A stretch of DNA of 17,628 nt from Dehalococcoidia bacterium UBA5629 (GCA_002421445.1 DIKB01000100.1:1-17628); one strand, 5' to 3'. Positions 8,077 through 14,872 are shown, counted from the stretch's first letter. Numbers and translations: made by a program. Notes: generated by a model not told the origin, from the sequence alone.

Positions 8077-9221
8077 GATCGCGTTATCCTCTCAACGGCC
8101 TTGATTGTCTGCTGAACCTCATCAAGAGTTGTCAGTGCACCGGGAGCGAACCGCACCGTCCCTTCAGGGAACGTCCCGATGGTTTTATGCGCCGATGGAG
8201 CACAATGTAAGCCAACCCGGCACAGGATATCGAATTCGTCATCCAACCGTTGTCCGACCTCGGACACCCTTTTTCCTGAAACAGCTATGGAGACAACCGG
8301 CATTGACCGCCCGGAATCACCGATACCATACAGTTTAACGCCGGGAATCACTGATAAACCATCAATCAACGCATTCGTAAGCATCTTCTCATGATCTCGA
8401 ATAGCATCGACCCCCCGGTGTTTCAGCCACCGTATACCCGCTCCAAGCCCTGCGATACCGACAATATTCGGAGTGCCGCTCTCGTACTTATCCGGCATAT
8501 ACTCAGGCTGTACCTCAAGTTCGGACTGGCTTCCCGTTCCACCACGCATTAATGGATGCAACCGGGCGACATCAACGCCGGCGCCGATCACCAGACCTCC
8601 AATGCCGGGCGGCCCTTGAAGCGCCTTATGGCCGGTAAACGCCAGCAAGTCTATTCCCATCGCCTGTACATCGATCGGTATAGCTCCCGCCGTCTGGGCA
8701 GCGTCGACAAGAATCAAAGCCCCGGCAGAATGAGCGATTGCCGCGATCTCGGCCACAGGAAGTATGGTACCGATGACATTGCTGGCATGTACTATGACTA
8801 CCAGGCGGGTTTTCACTGTCATCGCTTCAGCTACATCCTGTAAACTGATGCTGCCATCGGGTGCACAGGGAACAATGCTGAGGAACACGCCCTGCTGCTC
8901 CAGATAACGCAGCGGACGCATCACTGCGTTGTGCTCCATGGAGCTGACAACAACATGATCGCCTGAGTCTAAGAAACCGAGCAAAGCAGTATTGAGCGCA
9001 TGAGTAACGTTAGCGGTAAAGACTACCCTCAAAGGATCAGCAGCGTGAAAGAATTGAGCAACTTCCTCGCGGACATCATAGATCACCCTTGCTGCCTCGA
9101 TTGACAGCCGATGTCCGGAGCGGCCGGGGTTTCCCCCGGCACGCTCCAGAACCTCAGTCATAGCCCGCAACACCTCAGGCGGCTTCGGCCATGAGGTGGC
9201 GGCATTATCCATGTAGATCAT
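8073..9221 (-). CDS. Cysteine desulfurase-like PLP enzyme (class V aminotransferase fold)
   Basis: A 382-residue PLP enzyme that takes sulfur (or selenium) from cysteine (selenocysteine) as a cysteine-bound persulfide. The start MIYMDNAATSWPKP is typical of the EF2568-type desulfurase subfamily. Visible active-site residues: H97 in SMEHNAV, D173 and Q176 in VDAAQTAG, the PLP lysine K199 in FTGHKALQGP, and the catalytic C340 in RVGLHCAP. The subfamily recurs in selenium gene clusters. The start ATG overlaps the stop of the TusA-like gene and its stop overlaps the start of the DUF3343 gene (both ATGA), so the operon is translationally coupled. In this setting it could supply selenium to selenophosphate synthetase, but ordinary sulfur supply cannot be excluded. 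Confidence 0.9.
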   Translation of the reverse strand: MIYMDNAATSWPKPPEVLRAMTEVLERAGGNPGRSGHRLSIEAARVIYDVREEVAQFFHAADPLRVVFTANVTHALNTALLGFLDSGDHVVVSSMEHNAVMRPLRYLEQQGVFLSIVPCAPDGSISLQDVAEAMTVKTRLVVIVHASNVIGTILPVAEIAAIAHSAGALILVDAAQTAGAIPIDVQAMGIDLLAFTGHKALQGPPGIGGLVIGAGVDVARLHPLMRGGTGSQSELEVQPEYMPDKYESGTPNIVGIAGLGAGIRWLKHRGVDAIRDHEKMLTNALIDGLSVIPGVKLYGIGDSGRSMPVVSIAVSGKRVSEVGQRLDDEFDILCRVGLHCAPSAHKTIGTFPEGTVRFAPGALTTLDEVQQTIKAVERITRS

Positions 9222-9439
9222 TTTTTCAGCAGCAATCGGAAGCTGCCATCCGGACGATCTTCAACGGTTACCGTCCATCCTGATTTGCCGGCAAAACGTG
9301 AGACATTTTCCCGTGAAGCGCTCGTATCAACGAGAACCTCAACTGTACCAGTTTTTAGTCCCTTTAACGCTCCCTGCGTCATCAAAACCGGTTGCGGGCA
9401 GGACAAGCCGCGTGCGTCAATAGTTTTCATCGTATCCAT
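9218..9439 (-). CDS. yedF: TusA/YedF-like sulfur or selenium carrier
   Basis: A 73-residue TusA-fold protein. The N-terminal DARGLSCPQPVLMTQ carries the conserved Cys14-Pro15 pair that holds a persulfide (or perselenide). The YedF family in selenium clusters often has an extra C-terminal domain of about 100 residues; here only the TusA domain is present, and the separately encoded DUF3343 protein two genes downstream may fill the missing part. The gene begins 9 nt after the stop of the YedE-like gene. AGGAGC, within the end of that gene, lies 14 nt from the ATG, so the second Met (residue 4) is an alternative start. It overlaps the lyase gene by 4 nt. Confidence 0.88.
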   Translation of the reverse strand: MDTMKTIDARGLSCPQPVLMTQGALKGLKTGTVEVLVDTSASRENVSRFAGKSGWTVTVEDRPDGSFRLLLKK

Positions 9440-9448
9440 ATCAATCTC

Positions 9449-10555
9449 TTATGCTCCTTTTGGCTCACGCATCGTTAAGCCAATTATAATGCAGATCACC
9501 ACTCCGACTATAACAGTGACCGGACCGAAAGCTCCGGTACCGCTTGTCGAACTGGCAATGCTGAAATTGTGAGCGAAGCCCGCACCGACAATCATGCCTG
9601 AAACAAACATGGCGGCATCTCCGTCACCCTCACCTGCAAGGAATAGCTGCCGCCCGGGGCAGCCGCCGGCCAGCGTGAATGCCAGCCCGGCAAGAACCAT
9701 GCCGCCGAAGTTCCACAGCGTGTCCGTATGAGCAACCGGCTGCTTCTCAAAACCGGGGGTGAATTGCCCAAGCGTTAAATTGGTAAAAAAAGCAGCAACT
9801 ATCAGCGCCAGAACACCGTACAAGAGACGTGAATCCTTCAAAAGTATCGCATCACGTACCGCACCGACAGTGCAAAAACGACTCCGCTGCGCTAAAAAGC
9901 CGATGACCAGCCCGACGACAATAGCGATGATCAACGGCGCATGCTGGCTACCAGGACCGGTTGTAGAAAAGAAGATTGGGCCGGTGGGATTGCCGTTGGC
10001 ATCCCTGCCGAATTGCGGTGCAGCGATTAACATGACAAGCAGAATAACCATGACCACAGGCATCACCCATCCCATCGCTTTTGGTGCAGGACGGCTTCTG
10101 CCAAGACTGAATCCCGCTTTCAGAAATAGAATGCCGATTCCGATACCGGCGACCAGACCGATAATGCCGGGAATTGCATTCCAATCGCCGCCGCTGAGGC
10201 GAAGATAAGACCGCCACGGGCATCCCAGAAAGACGAGGGCACCGAACACGGCAAGCATGCCCAGGAAGAACCGCACCAGCGGCGCAGAACCGGTACGTGG
10301 CTTAAACTCACGGAAGCTCAGCGCCGCAACAAGCGCGCCGAGCAGACAACCGATGATCTCGGGACGGATATACTGAACTACGCTTGCCCTGTGCAGACCG
10401 AGCGCACCGGCAATGTCACGATCGAAACAGACCATGCAAATGCCCATATTGCCGGGATTGCCGAGCTTGACCAGAACAGGAGCCAGAACACCGATGACAG
10501 CGCCGACAACAATCAGCCCCCATCGGGACGTAATGAAACGTGAAATTGCTGACAT
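9449..10555 (-). CDS. yedE: YedE/YeeE-family membrane transporter (selenium-associated)
   Basis: A 368-residue membrane protein with about ten hydrophobic segments in two homologous halves. It shows the cysteine motifs of the YeeE/YedE family: C40/C43 in GICMVCFDRDI, C112 in FLGCPWRSY, C228 in RSRFCTVGAVRDA and C299 in GGCPGRQLFLAGEGD. YeeE/TsuA relatives import thiosulfate through such cysteines. The YedE branch co-occurs with selenium genes and is proposed to move a selenium compound; the neighbours here support that, but the substrate is not shown. I chose the ATG at 10555 because AAAGGAG lies about 10 nt upstream; the frame is open back to 10630, but that stretch looks non-coding. First gene of the four-gene operon, with a structured leader of about 170 nt before it. 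Confidence 0.88.
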   Translation of the reverse strand: MSAISRFITSRWGLIVVGAVIGVLAPVLVKLGNPGNMGICMVCFDRDIAGALGLHRASVVQYIRPEIIGCLLGALVAALSFREFKPRTGSAPLVRFFLGMLAVFGALVFLGCPWRSYLRLSGGDWNAIPGIIGLVAGIGIGILFLKAGFSLGRSRPAPKAMGWVMPVVMVILLVMLIAAPQFGRDANGNPTGPIFFSTTGPGSQHAPLIIAIVVGLVIGFLAQRSRFCTVGAVRDAILLKDSRLLYGVLALIVAAFFTNLTLGQFTPGFEKQPVAHTDTLWNFGGMVLAGLAFTLAGGCPGRQLFLAGEGDGDAAMFVSGMIVGAGFAHNFSIASSTSGTGAFGPVTVIVGVVICIIIGLTMREPKGA

Positions 10556-10632
10556 GTACTTTTTACTCCTTTCGTTATTTGATTGATGCCCACCCGTATA
10601 CATCTCAATCCATAACGCCGGAGCCGGCACTA

Positions 10633-10752
10633 TCAGCGAAAGACAGAATGCAAGACAACGTTGCTGTCATGAGATGCACAGAGGTGTTTGCGTTGATACA
10701 CAACGCACGCTATTAAGGCAGAGAATCAGGTTCTACGATTGATTCTGATCAT
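10633..10752 (-). CDS. Leader ORF: 8 codons then UGA, open for 30 more codons
   Basis: Upstream of yedE the minus strand has AGGAGGTGA (10757-10765), a near-perfect match to the 16S rRNA tail, at ideal spacing from an ATG at 10752. The ORF reads MIRINRRT and meets UGA at 10726-10728. The same frame then stays open for 30 codons (including two Cys and several Arg/Lys/His) to a second UGA at 10633-10635. If the first UGA stops translation this is an 8-residue leader peptide. If it is read as selenocysteine, the product is a 39-residue peptide with Sec at position 9. A 7-bp hairpin sits 25 nt past the UGA. I see no homologue; coding function beyond initiation is an inference. Confidence 0.4.
10689..10707 (-). 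promoter_or_regulatory. SECIS-like hairpin in the yedE leader
   Basis: Minus-strand stem TGCGTTG/CAACGCA (7 bp, perfect) with loop TGTAT. The loop begins 25 nt after the UGA at 10726-10728 and has a G in its second position. This agrees with the general bacterial SECIS pattern: apical loop 16-37 nt after UGA, G within the first two loop bases. It could equally be an ordinary leader hairpin. Confidence 0.35.
10722..10746 (-). promoter_or_regulatory. Leader hairpin spanning the short ORF and its UGA
   Basis: AGAATCA at 10722-10728 and TGATTCT at 10740-10746 form a perfect 7-bp stem with an 11-nt loop. The stem covers codons 2-4 of the leader ORF on one side and the UGA on the other. A ribosome moving through the ORF would melt it, which suits a translation-sensing attenuator. 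Confidence 0.4.
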
Positions 10753-10797
10753 AGCGTCACCTCCTTTCTTGCAAACACATAACAGCAAGCAACAGCT

Positions 10798-10806
10798 ATT
10801 ATACCA
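10798..10806 (-). promoter_or_regulatory. Extended -10 promoter of the selenium operon
   Basis: Minus strand TGG-TATAAT is a perfect extended -10 element. No clear -35 is seen, as is usual for this class. Transcription would begin near 10791 and run through the leader ORF and hairpins into yedE. Confidence 0.6.
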
Positions 10807-10832
10807 AAATAATTGACCACTGCACTTATGGT

Positions 10833-10862
10833 TTGCCTGCCGTACCATTAAGCGAATATACT
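10833..10862 (+). promoter_or_regulatory. Promoter of the peroxiredoxin-like selenoprotein
   Basis: TTGCCT (10833-10838) and TATACT (10857-10862) with an 18-bp spacer fit a sigma-70 promoter and would give a 5' leader of about 20 nt. The two divergent -10 elements are only about 50 bp apart, so one regulator could govern both sides. Confidence 0.45.
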
Positions 10863-10888
10863 AAAAAAAGACTTTCTAGAGATGAACT

Positions 10889-11482
10889 ATGAGAATACAG
10901 TTTAGAAACGCCAAGTGGAGTGCGCTGCCGATTATTATGATCGCAGCCATAGTGATGGCCGGGATTAGTTCATGTGCCTCCAATCCTCAGCCGAGCATGC
11001 AATCGACTGATCCCAGCTTATCACAATCGAGGCCAGCTCTGGATTTCACCGCAACGGATGCCGTTGGCAAAACGATACGGCTCTCGGATTTTAAGAGCAA
11101 GAAATTTGTGGTTCTGGTGTTCAATCGCAGCGTCACCTGAAGCGTTTGCCAGAGGCACATGACGCAGTTGCGTCAGGATTACCGGGAATTTGCAAGGAGA
11201 AACGCCGAAATCATAGCCGTCAATCCGGAAGGGATAGAGGATGTCGCCGCCTTCTGGCATAAAGAAAATCTGCCATTCCCCGGGATAGGCGACCCCGATC
11301 ACATAATCGCCAATCTATACGGGCAGGTTGACTCCCCTATTACTATGGGACGCGCCCCCGCTCTGTTCATTATCGATAGGAACGGCATCATCCGCTACGA
11401 ACACTACGGAACATCAGCAGCGGATATTCCGGAGAATGCTTTTATTCTGAATCTCCTGGACGAACTGAATAAAGAAAGATAA
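10889..11482 (+). CDS. Peroxiredoxin-like lipoprotein with in-frame UGA (selenoprotein, UxxC)
   Basis: A 197-residue thioredoxin-fold peroxiredoxin/AhpC-TSA-type protein, provided UGA at 11138-11140 is read as selenocysteine (residue 84). The frame stays open on both sides: FVVLVFNRSVT-Sec-SVCQRHMTQLRQDY, matching the beta-strand, CxxC and helix of Prx-like proteins (usual form FYRGxxCPxCRxxLxxL). Sec replaces the first active-site Cys and C87 is the resolving partner. The C-terminal half (RAPALFIIDRNGIIRYEHYG) is a normal Prx end. The N-terminus is a lipoprotein signal: charged start, hydrophobic 11-24, lipobox ISSC29. It would therefore act outside the membrane, reducing peroxides or disulfides. 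A SECIS-like hairpin follows the UGA. A conventional caller would split this into two genes (10889-11140 and 11159-11482). SD is weak (AGAG). Divergent from the selenium operon. Confidence 0.85.
11141..11175 (+). promoter_or_regulatory. Candidate bacterial SECIS element
   Basis: Directly after the UGA the coding sequence folds into TGACGC-AGTT-GCGTCA (11160-11175), a perfect 6-bp stem with a 4-nt loop. The loop starts 25 nt after UGA and has G in its second position, satisfying the general bacterial SECIS rules. A smaller hairpin TGCC-AGA-GGCA lies between UGA and this stem. It would be the binding site for SelB with Sec-tRNA. Confidence 0.65.
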
Positions 11483-11528
11483 ACAGCCGGCACTGGCTGA
11501 GGACAGCTTATCGGCAATACCAGGAAAA

Positions 11529-12209
11529 CTAACTCCCCTTCTGTGAATCGGATTTCTTCGACTTTCTCCTGAACCACAGAAAAAGCGCCACAGCGATGAG
11601 AAGAACGATAATGATTGCTATAATCCACATCAGAGCATGGCTTAGTTGCATATAAAATACAAGCAGCGTCCCCCCATAGGCAAACGCAATATGCTTTGGT
11701 ATTCTGCCCGCAGCACCGGCAAGAAGAAATTTCCAGACAGGGAAGCGTAATACACCGGCAGCAGCACCGGCAATATCAAAAAAAGGATTGGGGATCATCG
11801 CCAGCACAAATATCGTCAAGCTTCCCCATCGTTTCATCCACCCTTCGATACGCACATACATAGGAGATTCGTGAATAGCGATCCGTCCACCATATCCCAG
11901 CAAATAACCCGTCATCTCACCTATCGTGCCTCCACATGCAGAAATCACCCCTACCAGAATCGGGTTCAGCACGGCTCCCATCGCGGCTATGACAAACCAG
12001 CCAGGAATGGGTATTACAATGCTACTGGAGACAAGAATTGAGACGAGAAATACCCCGAGATATCCATATTGCTCGAACTCTCTGATATGATCCCGATATA
12101 CTAGAATTCCTGTGCACAGCGCAACGGTAAGAATAATCGCCCCTATTTGATAATAACGCTCCGCCGTCCAGAAACGCCCCGGGGGCTTTCCCGTGTTTTC
12201 AGTACCCAT
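11529..12209 (-). CDS. VTT-domain (DedA/SNARE-associated type) membrane protein
   Basis: A 226-residue inner-membrane protein with about six hydrophobic stretches (near 21-38, 49-80, 85-105, 128-152, 172-190 and 193-213). The VTT core is clear: IPIPGWFVIAAMGAVLNP, then GGTIGEMTGYLLGYGGR, then the re-entrant AMIPNPFFDIAGAAAGVLRF and GRIPKHIAFAYGG. Relatives (DedA, TMEM41/VMP1 type) are linked to lipid flipping and envelope maintenance; the substrate here is unknown. The C-terminus is a short basic cytoplasmic tail. Convergent with the selenoprotein gene, their stops about 46 nt apart, with no clear terminator between them. No SD precedes the ATG, and a perfect -10 ends 9 nt upstream, so the mRNA may be leaderless. 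Confidence 0.85.
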   Translation of the reverse strand: MGTENTGKPPGRFWTAERYYQIGAIILTVALCTGILVYRDHIREFEQYGYLGVFLVSILVSSSIVIPIPGWFVIAAMGAVLNPILVGVISACGGTIGEMTGYLLGYGGRIAIHESPMYVRIEGWMKRWGSLTIFVLAMIPNPFFDIAGAAAGVLRFPVWKFLLAGAAGRIPKHIAFAYGGTLLVFYMQLSHALMWIIAIIIVLLIAVALFLWFRRKSKKSDSQKGS

Positions 12210-12218
12210 CGGATGTTC

Positions 12219-12227
12219 ATTATATCA
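12219..12227 (-). promoter_or_regulatory. Extended -10 promoter of the VTT gene
   Basis: Minus strand TGA-TATAAT ends 9 nt before the ATG at 12209. Transcription would start at or within a few bases of the start codon, giving a leaderless or near-leaderless message. Confidence 0.5.
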
Positions 12228-12342
12228 TTTACTTTGTGATAACCTCGGAAAAGAGCTAGAGGATAACAAAGTAGTTTCATTTTCCAGCGCCGTCAATGTA
12301 TACTATTGGATATAGTGCTTCATCTCATCCGAAGGAGTAGCC

Positions 12343-13410
12343 GTGAACATCAGAATTATCATCGCTATCTTACTCTGTGCAGTCGCACTGGTTTCAGGTT
12401 GTGCACAACCTAAAACAGATAACGCTGCACAGAAAATACAGGATTACCTGGCACAGGGAGATACCTATTTTAGCCAGAAGCAGTTCGCCCAGGCGATCTC
12501 TGAGTTCACCAGAGCCATCGAATTGAACCCGCAACTTGCGATTGGGTACTATAACCGAGGCTACGCCTACAGCAAACAATCAGACTGGAACTCTGCGCTC
12601 TCTGACCTCAATAAAGCGATCTCCATTGATCCCGGCCTTGCTGCCGCCTATTGGGCGGAGGGCAGAATCTACCATCTCAATGGAGGTAAATACGAACAGG
12701 CGCAGGCATCATATTCCAAAGCGATTGAACTGGACCCCAAATTCTCCACAGCATTCTTCGATCGGGGATGGGCGTACACCGGTAATGGAGCATACGATAG
12801 AGGTACAGACGACTTCAACAAAGGTTTTGCACTCCAAAAAGATGTGATTAATGCTTATTACGGCCGCGGCTGGTGCGCTGCCAATAAAGCACAATGGTCT
12901 CAATCCTCCTATCTCTATTTGCTTCAGCATTTTGAAAGCGATGCCGGTAGATGGATAGTGTATCAGGGGACGGGATGGAGTCTGCTGAAAAATCCGCTAT
13001 GGGACTATACAGCCACCCCTGATCTGGCAACAGTACTGATACAGGATCCGGATCCCCTGTTAGTGTTCATGAATCGTGGTTTTGCCCATATGAGAAAAGC
13101 ACACTGGGATATGGCTATAGCCAGCTACAAAACGGTGATAGCTGCCAATCCCAACCTGGAACGCGATAATTACAATCTACCGTGGGCGGAAGGTAAGCGC
13201 AGTGAATGGGATGCTGCCATTGCTGACCACTCAAAAATCCTTGAACTCAACTCGGTGTTCAAGTCCATGGCAGTTAGCTCAGGAACCAGCGAATGGGAAA
13301 TGGCCATAGCCGACTACAGAAAAGTCATCGAATATTCCAAAGATACCGTCCTCACACAGAAAGCAAAGGACGTTTTAGCGGCAATTGATACATGGAGAAA
13401 TACAAGGTAA
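12343..13410 (+). CDS. TPR-repeat lipoprotein
   Basis: A 355-residue exported lipoprotein: basic start, hydrophobic 4-16, lipobox VSGC20. The mature part is a tetratricopeptide scaffold with clear repeats at about 31-64, 65-98, 99-133 and 134-167 (for example AIGYYNRGYAYSKQSDW and ISEFTRAIELNP). A less regular stretch rich in Trp and Tyr follows (168-235), then further repeats at about 237-270 and 273-335. TPR arrays bind other proteins, so this is a probable assembly or scaffold factor at the outer face of the membrane; the partner is unknown. The start is GTG at 12343, with GAAGGAG 7 nt upstream. A TATACT at 12299-12304 is a possible -10 with a poor -35. Divergent from the VTT gene. Confidence 0.88.
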   Translation: MNIRIIIAILLCAVALVSGCAQPKTDNAAQKIQDYLAQGDTYFSQKQFAQAISEFTRAIELNPQLAIGYYNRGYAYSKQSDWNSALSDLNKAISIDPGLAAAYWAEGRIYHLNGGKYEQAQASYSKAIELDPKFSTAFFDRGWAYTGNGAYDRGTDDFNKGFALQKDVINAYYGRGWCAANKAQWSQSSYLYLLQHFESDAGRWIVYQGTGWSLLKNPLWDYTATPDLATVLIQDPDPLLVFMNRGFAHMRKAHWDMAIASYKTVIAANPNLERDNYNLPWAEGKRSEWDAAIADHSKILELNSVFKSMAVSSGTSEWEMAIADYRKVIEYSKDTVLTQKAKDVLAAIDTWRNTR

Positions 13411-13554
13411 CTGCGATCGTGACCGGTAGTCATCATGAGAAGCGAAGCGACGTGATGATCTCCTGTTACTCTCTAAAACAGATCGCAAGCTAGCATCCAG
13501 TTTTGTAATGAAGCAGGAGACCTCTCGGCTAACGCTCGAGGTGACAACGTGGTT

Positions 13555-13595
13555 GTTCTTCGAGTTATTGCGATAGCAATAGTATCGAGAAGAAC
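13555..13595 (+). repeat. 41-nt hairpin element, copy 1
   Basis: Outer stem GTTCTTC/GAAGAAC (7 bp), asymmetric internal loop containing GAGTT and AGTATCGA, inner stem ATTGC/GCAAT, loop GATA. Confidence 0.75.
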
Positions 13596-13607
13596 AGCGG
13601 TATTCGA

Positions 13608-13649
13608 GACGCCTCGATACACTTCACTGCTGTGAAGCACTCGGCGAAC
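13608..13649 (-). repeat. 41-nt hairpin element, copy 2, inverted, 42 nt
   Basis: Opposite orientation. Shares CGAGT and GTATCGAG with the other copies; the inner stem is CTTCAC/GTGAAG with loop AGCA, and the outer stem has changed to CGCC/GGCG. Confidence 0.65.
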
Positions 13650-13663
13650 CTATATGATGAATC

Positions 13664-13704
13664 GTTCTCCGAGTTGTCACGCTAGTGACAGTATCGAGGA
13701 GACC
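13664..13704 (+). repeat. 41-nt hairpin element, copy 3
   Basis: Same orientation and length as copy 1. Inner stem GTCAC/GTGAC, loop GCTA; outer stem base pair 6-36 changed from T-A to C-G, both compensated. Confidence 0.75.
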
Positions 13705-13741
13705 ACCAAACACAAAGCATCTCGACTCCGCTCGATGAACA

Positions 13742-14872
13742 TCAGGCAACCGGCAGCGTGAATGAAAACATGCTTCCCTGTCCTGATTTGCTGTCAACGC
13801 TAATGCTGCCTCCGTGTGTCTCAACGATCTGCTTAACAATTGCCAGACCTATTCCTGAACCACCATGACCCCTCTGTCGTGAGCGATCTGCCTTATAAAA
13901 ATGCTCAAAAACATGCGGTAAATCTTCGGCACTGATGCCGCTGCCCGTATCAATCACGCGGACGATCACCTTATCGTCGGATGCAATAGCAGCATCGATA
14001 GTGATCTTGCCTCCCGCAGGTGTGAATTGAAGCGCATTCATCAGCAAGTTATGCAGCACCTGACGTATACGATCTCCATCAACGGATATCGATGGCAGGT
14101 CGACAGAAATCTGTGTATCGAACGAAACCTGCTGCTCACGGAATCGGTGGTCAAGACTTGCTGCTTCCGCCGCAATTAAGTCAGCCAGACTTATATTCGA
14201 TTTAGTCAACTTTAGTTGCCCCGCTTCAGCCAGTGATAGATCACGCAAATCGGTGATCAATCTTGATAGCAACACAGTTTCATCATGTGTAGATGCAATA
14301 TGCTCCGGTGTTGGTTTGATTACGCCATCAAGCCATGCTTCGAGGTTACCCTGAATGATGCTGAGCGGTGTGCGCAGCTCATGAGCCACGTCAGCTAGAA
14401 GACGGCGGCGACCCTGCTCCTTGGCATTGAGCTGTGTAGTCATGGTATTGAATGCAACAGCTAACTGCCCAACTTCATCCTTATCATCCTCAGGAACACG
14501 ATGCGTTAAATCACCGGCAGCTATTTGTTTCGTCGCAGATGTCAATCGCCGCAACGGACGTGTAAAAAATGTCCCCAGCAAAACTCCGAAGAGAATTGCA
14601 ATAGCAACAGCAGATATGCCGGCAATTAATAGCGAATTACGGAACGATGATAGGAACTCCTGTTCGGGAGCTCCCATCTGATATGTCCCGACAGTACCGC
14701 AATCGCCCATTGTCACGCTGCCATCAGGGTTTAACGTTATCTGACAGGTTTGCTGATAATAACTGCTGAACTGATCGCCAATGATAGTATTTGTCCAGAC
14801 AATGAGAACGCCAACGGCAATAAACACGATCCCGACAAAAAGCAATGAAAGCTTCAGTGATAAACTATGCAT
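13742..14872 (-). CDS. Sensor histidine kinase (HAMP-HisKA-HATPase)
   Basis: A 376-residue membrane sensor kinase, partner of the response regulator just upstream. TM1 is about 8-27; a short extracytoplasmic loop (28-80) has two cysteines (C43, C58); TM2 is about 81-103. HAMP spans about 104-155. The phospho-acceptor is H164 in ADVAHELRTPLS. The ATPase domain shows the N box (N275, N279), the G1 box D308-T-G-S-G and the G2 box (GGSGIGLAI, 337-345). I chose the ATG at 14872: it follows the regulator's stop after one base, and AAGGAA lies just ahead. The frame extends 11 codons further into the regulator gene, which is unlikely to be used. The small cysteine-bearing sensor loop could respond to redox or metal stress, but that is only a suggestion. 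Confidence 0.92.
   Translation of the reverse strand: MHSLSLKLSLLFVGIVFIAVGVLIVWTNTIIGDQFSSYYQQTCQITLNPDGSVTMGDCGTVGTYQMGAPEQEFLSSFRNSLLIAGISAVAIAILFGVLLGTFFTRPLRRLTSATKQIAAGDLTHRVPEDDKDEVGQLAVAFNTMTTQLNAKEQGRRRLLADVAHELRTPLSIIQGNLEAWLDGVIKPTPEHIASTHDETVLLSRLITDLRDLSLAEAGQLKLTKSNISLADLIAAEAASLDHRFREQQVSFDTQISVDLPSISVDGDRIRQVLHNLLMNALQFTPAGGKITIDAAIASDDKVIVRVIDTGSGISAEDLPHVFEHFYKADRSRQRGHGGSGIGLAIVKQIVETHGGSISVDSKSGQGSMFSFTLPVA

Larger units (their letters stand above)
13411..13741. repeat. Cluster of short palindromic repeats
   Basis: The 331 bp between the TPR gene and the histidine kinase (which converge here) hold at least six hairpins. They include TCATCA/TGATGA around 13430-13450 enclosing GAAGCGAAGCG, CCTC/GAGG at 13521-13541, three copies of a 41-42 nt element listed separately, and CATC-TCGA/TCGA-TG at about 13719-13738. 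Phrases such as CTCGACTCCGCTCGATG and GCTAACGCTCGAGGTGAC look like the edges of interspersed REP/MITE-type repeats. They may act as a bidirectional terminator. No ORF is credible. Confidence 0.7.

Noticed and set aside
10556..10630. Longer start for the YedE-like protein
   Set aside because: The extra 25 residues include the SD of the internal ATG at 10555 and look like untranslated leader.
11484..11499. Hairpin CAGCC/GGCTG after the selenoprotein stop as a terminator
   Set aside because: Only five pairs and no T-run follows.
13440..13740. CRISPR array in the repeat-rich interval
   Set aside because: Repeats are palindromic, in both orientations, diverged and unevenly spaced, with no unique spacers of constant length and no cas genes.
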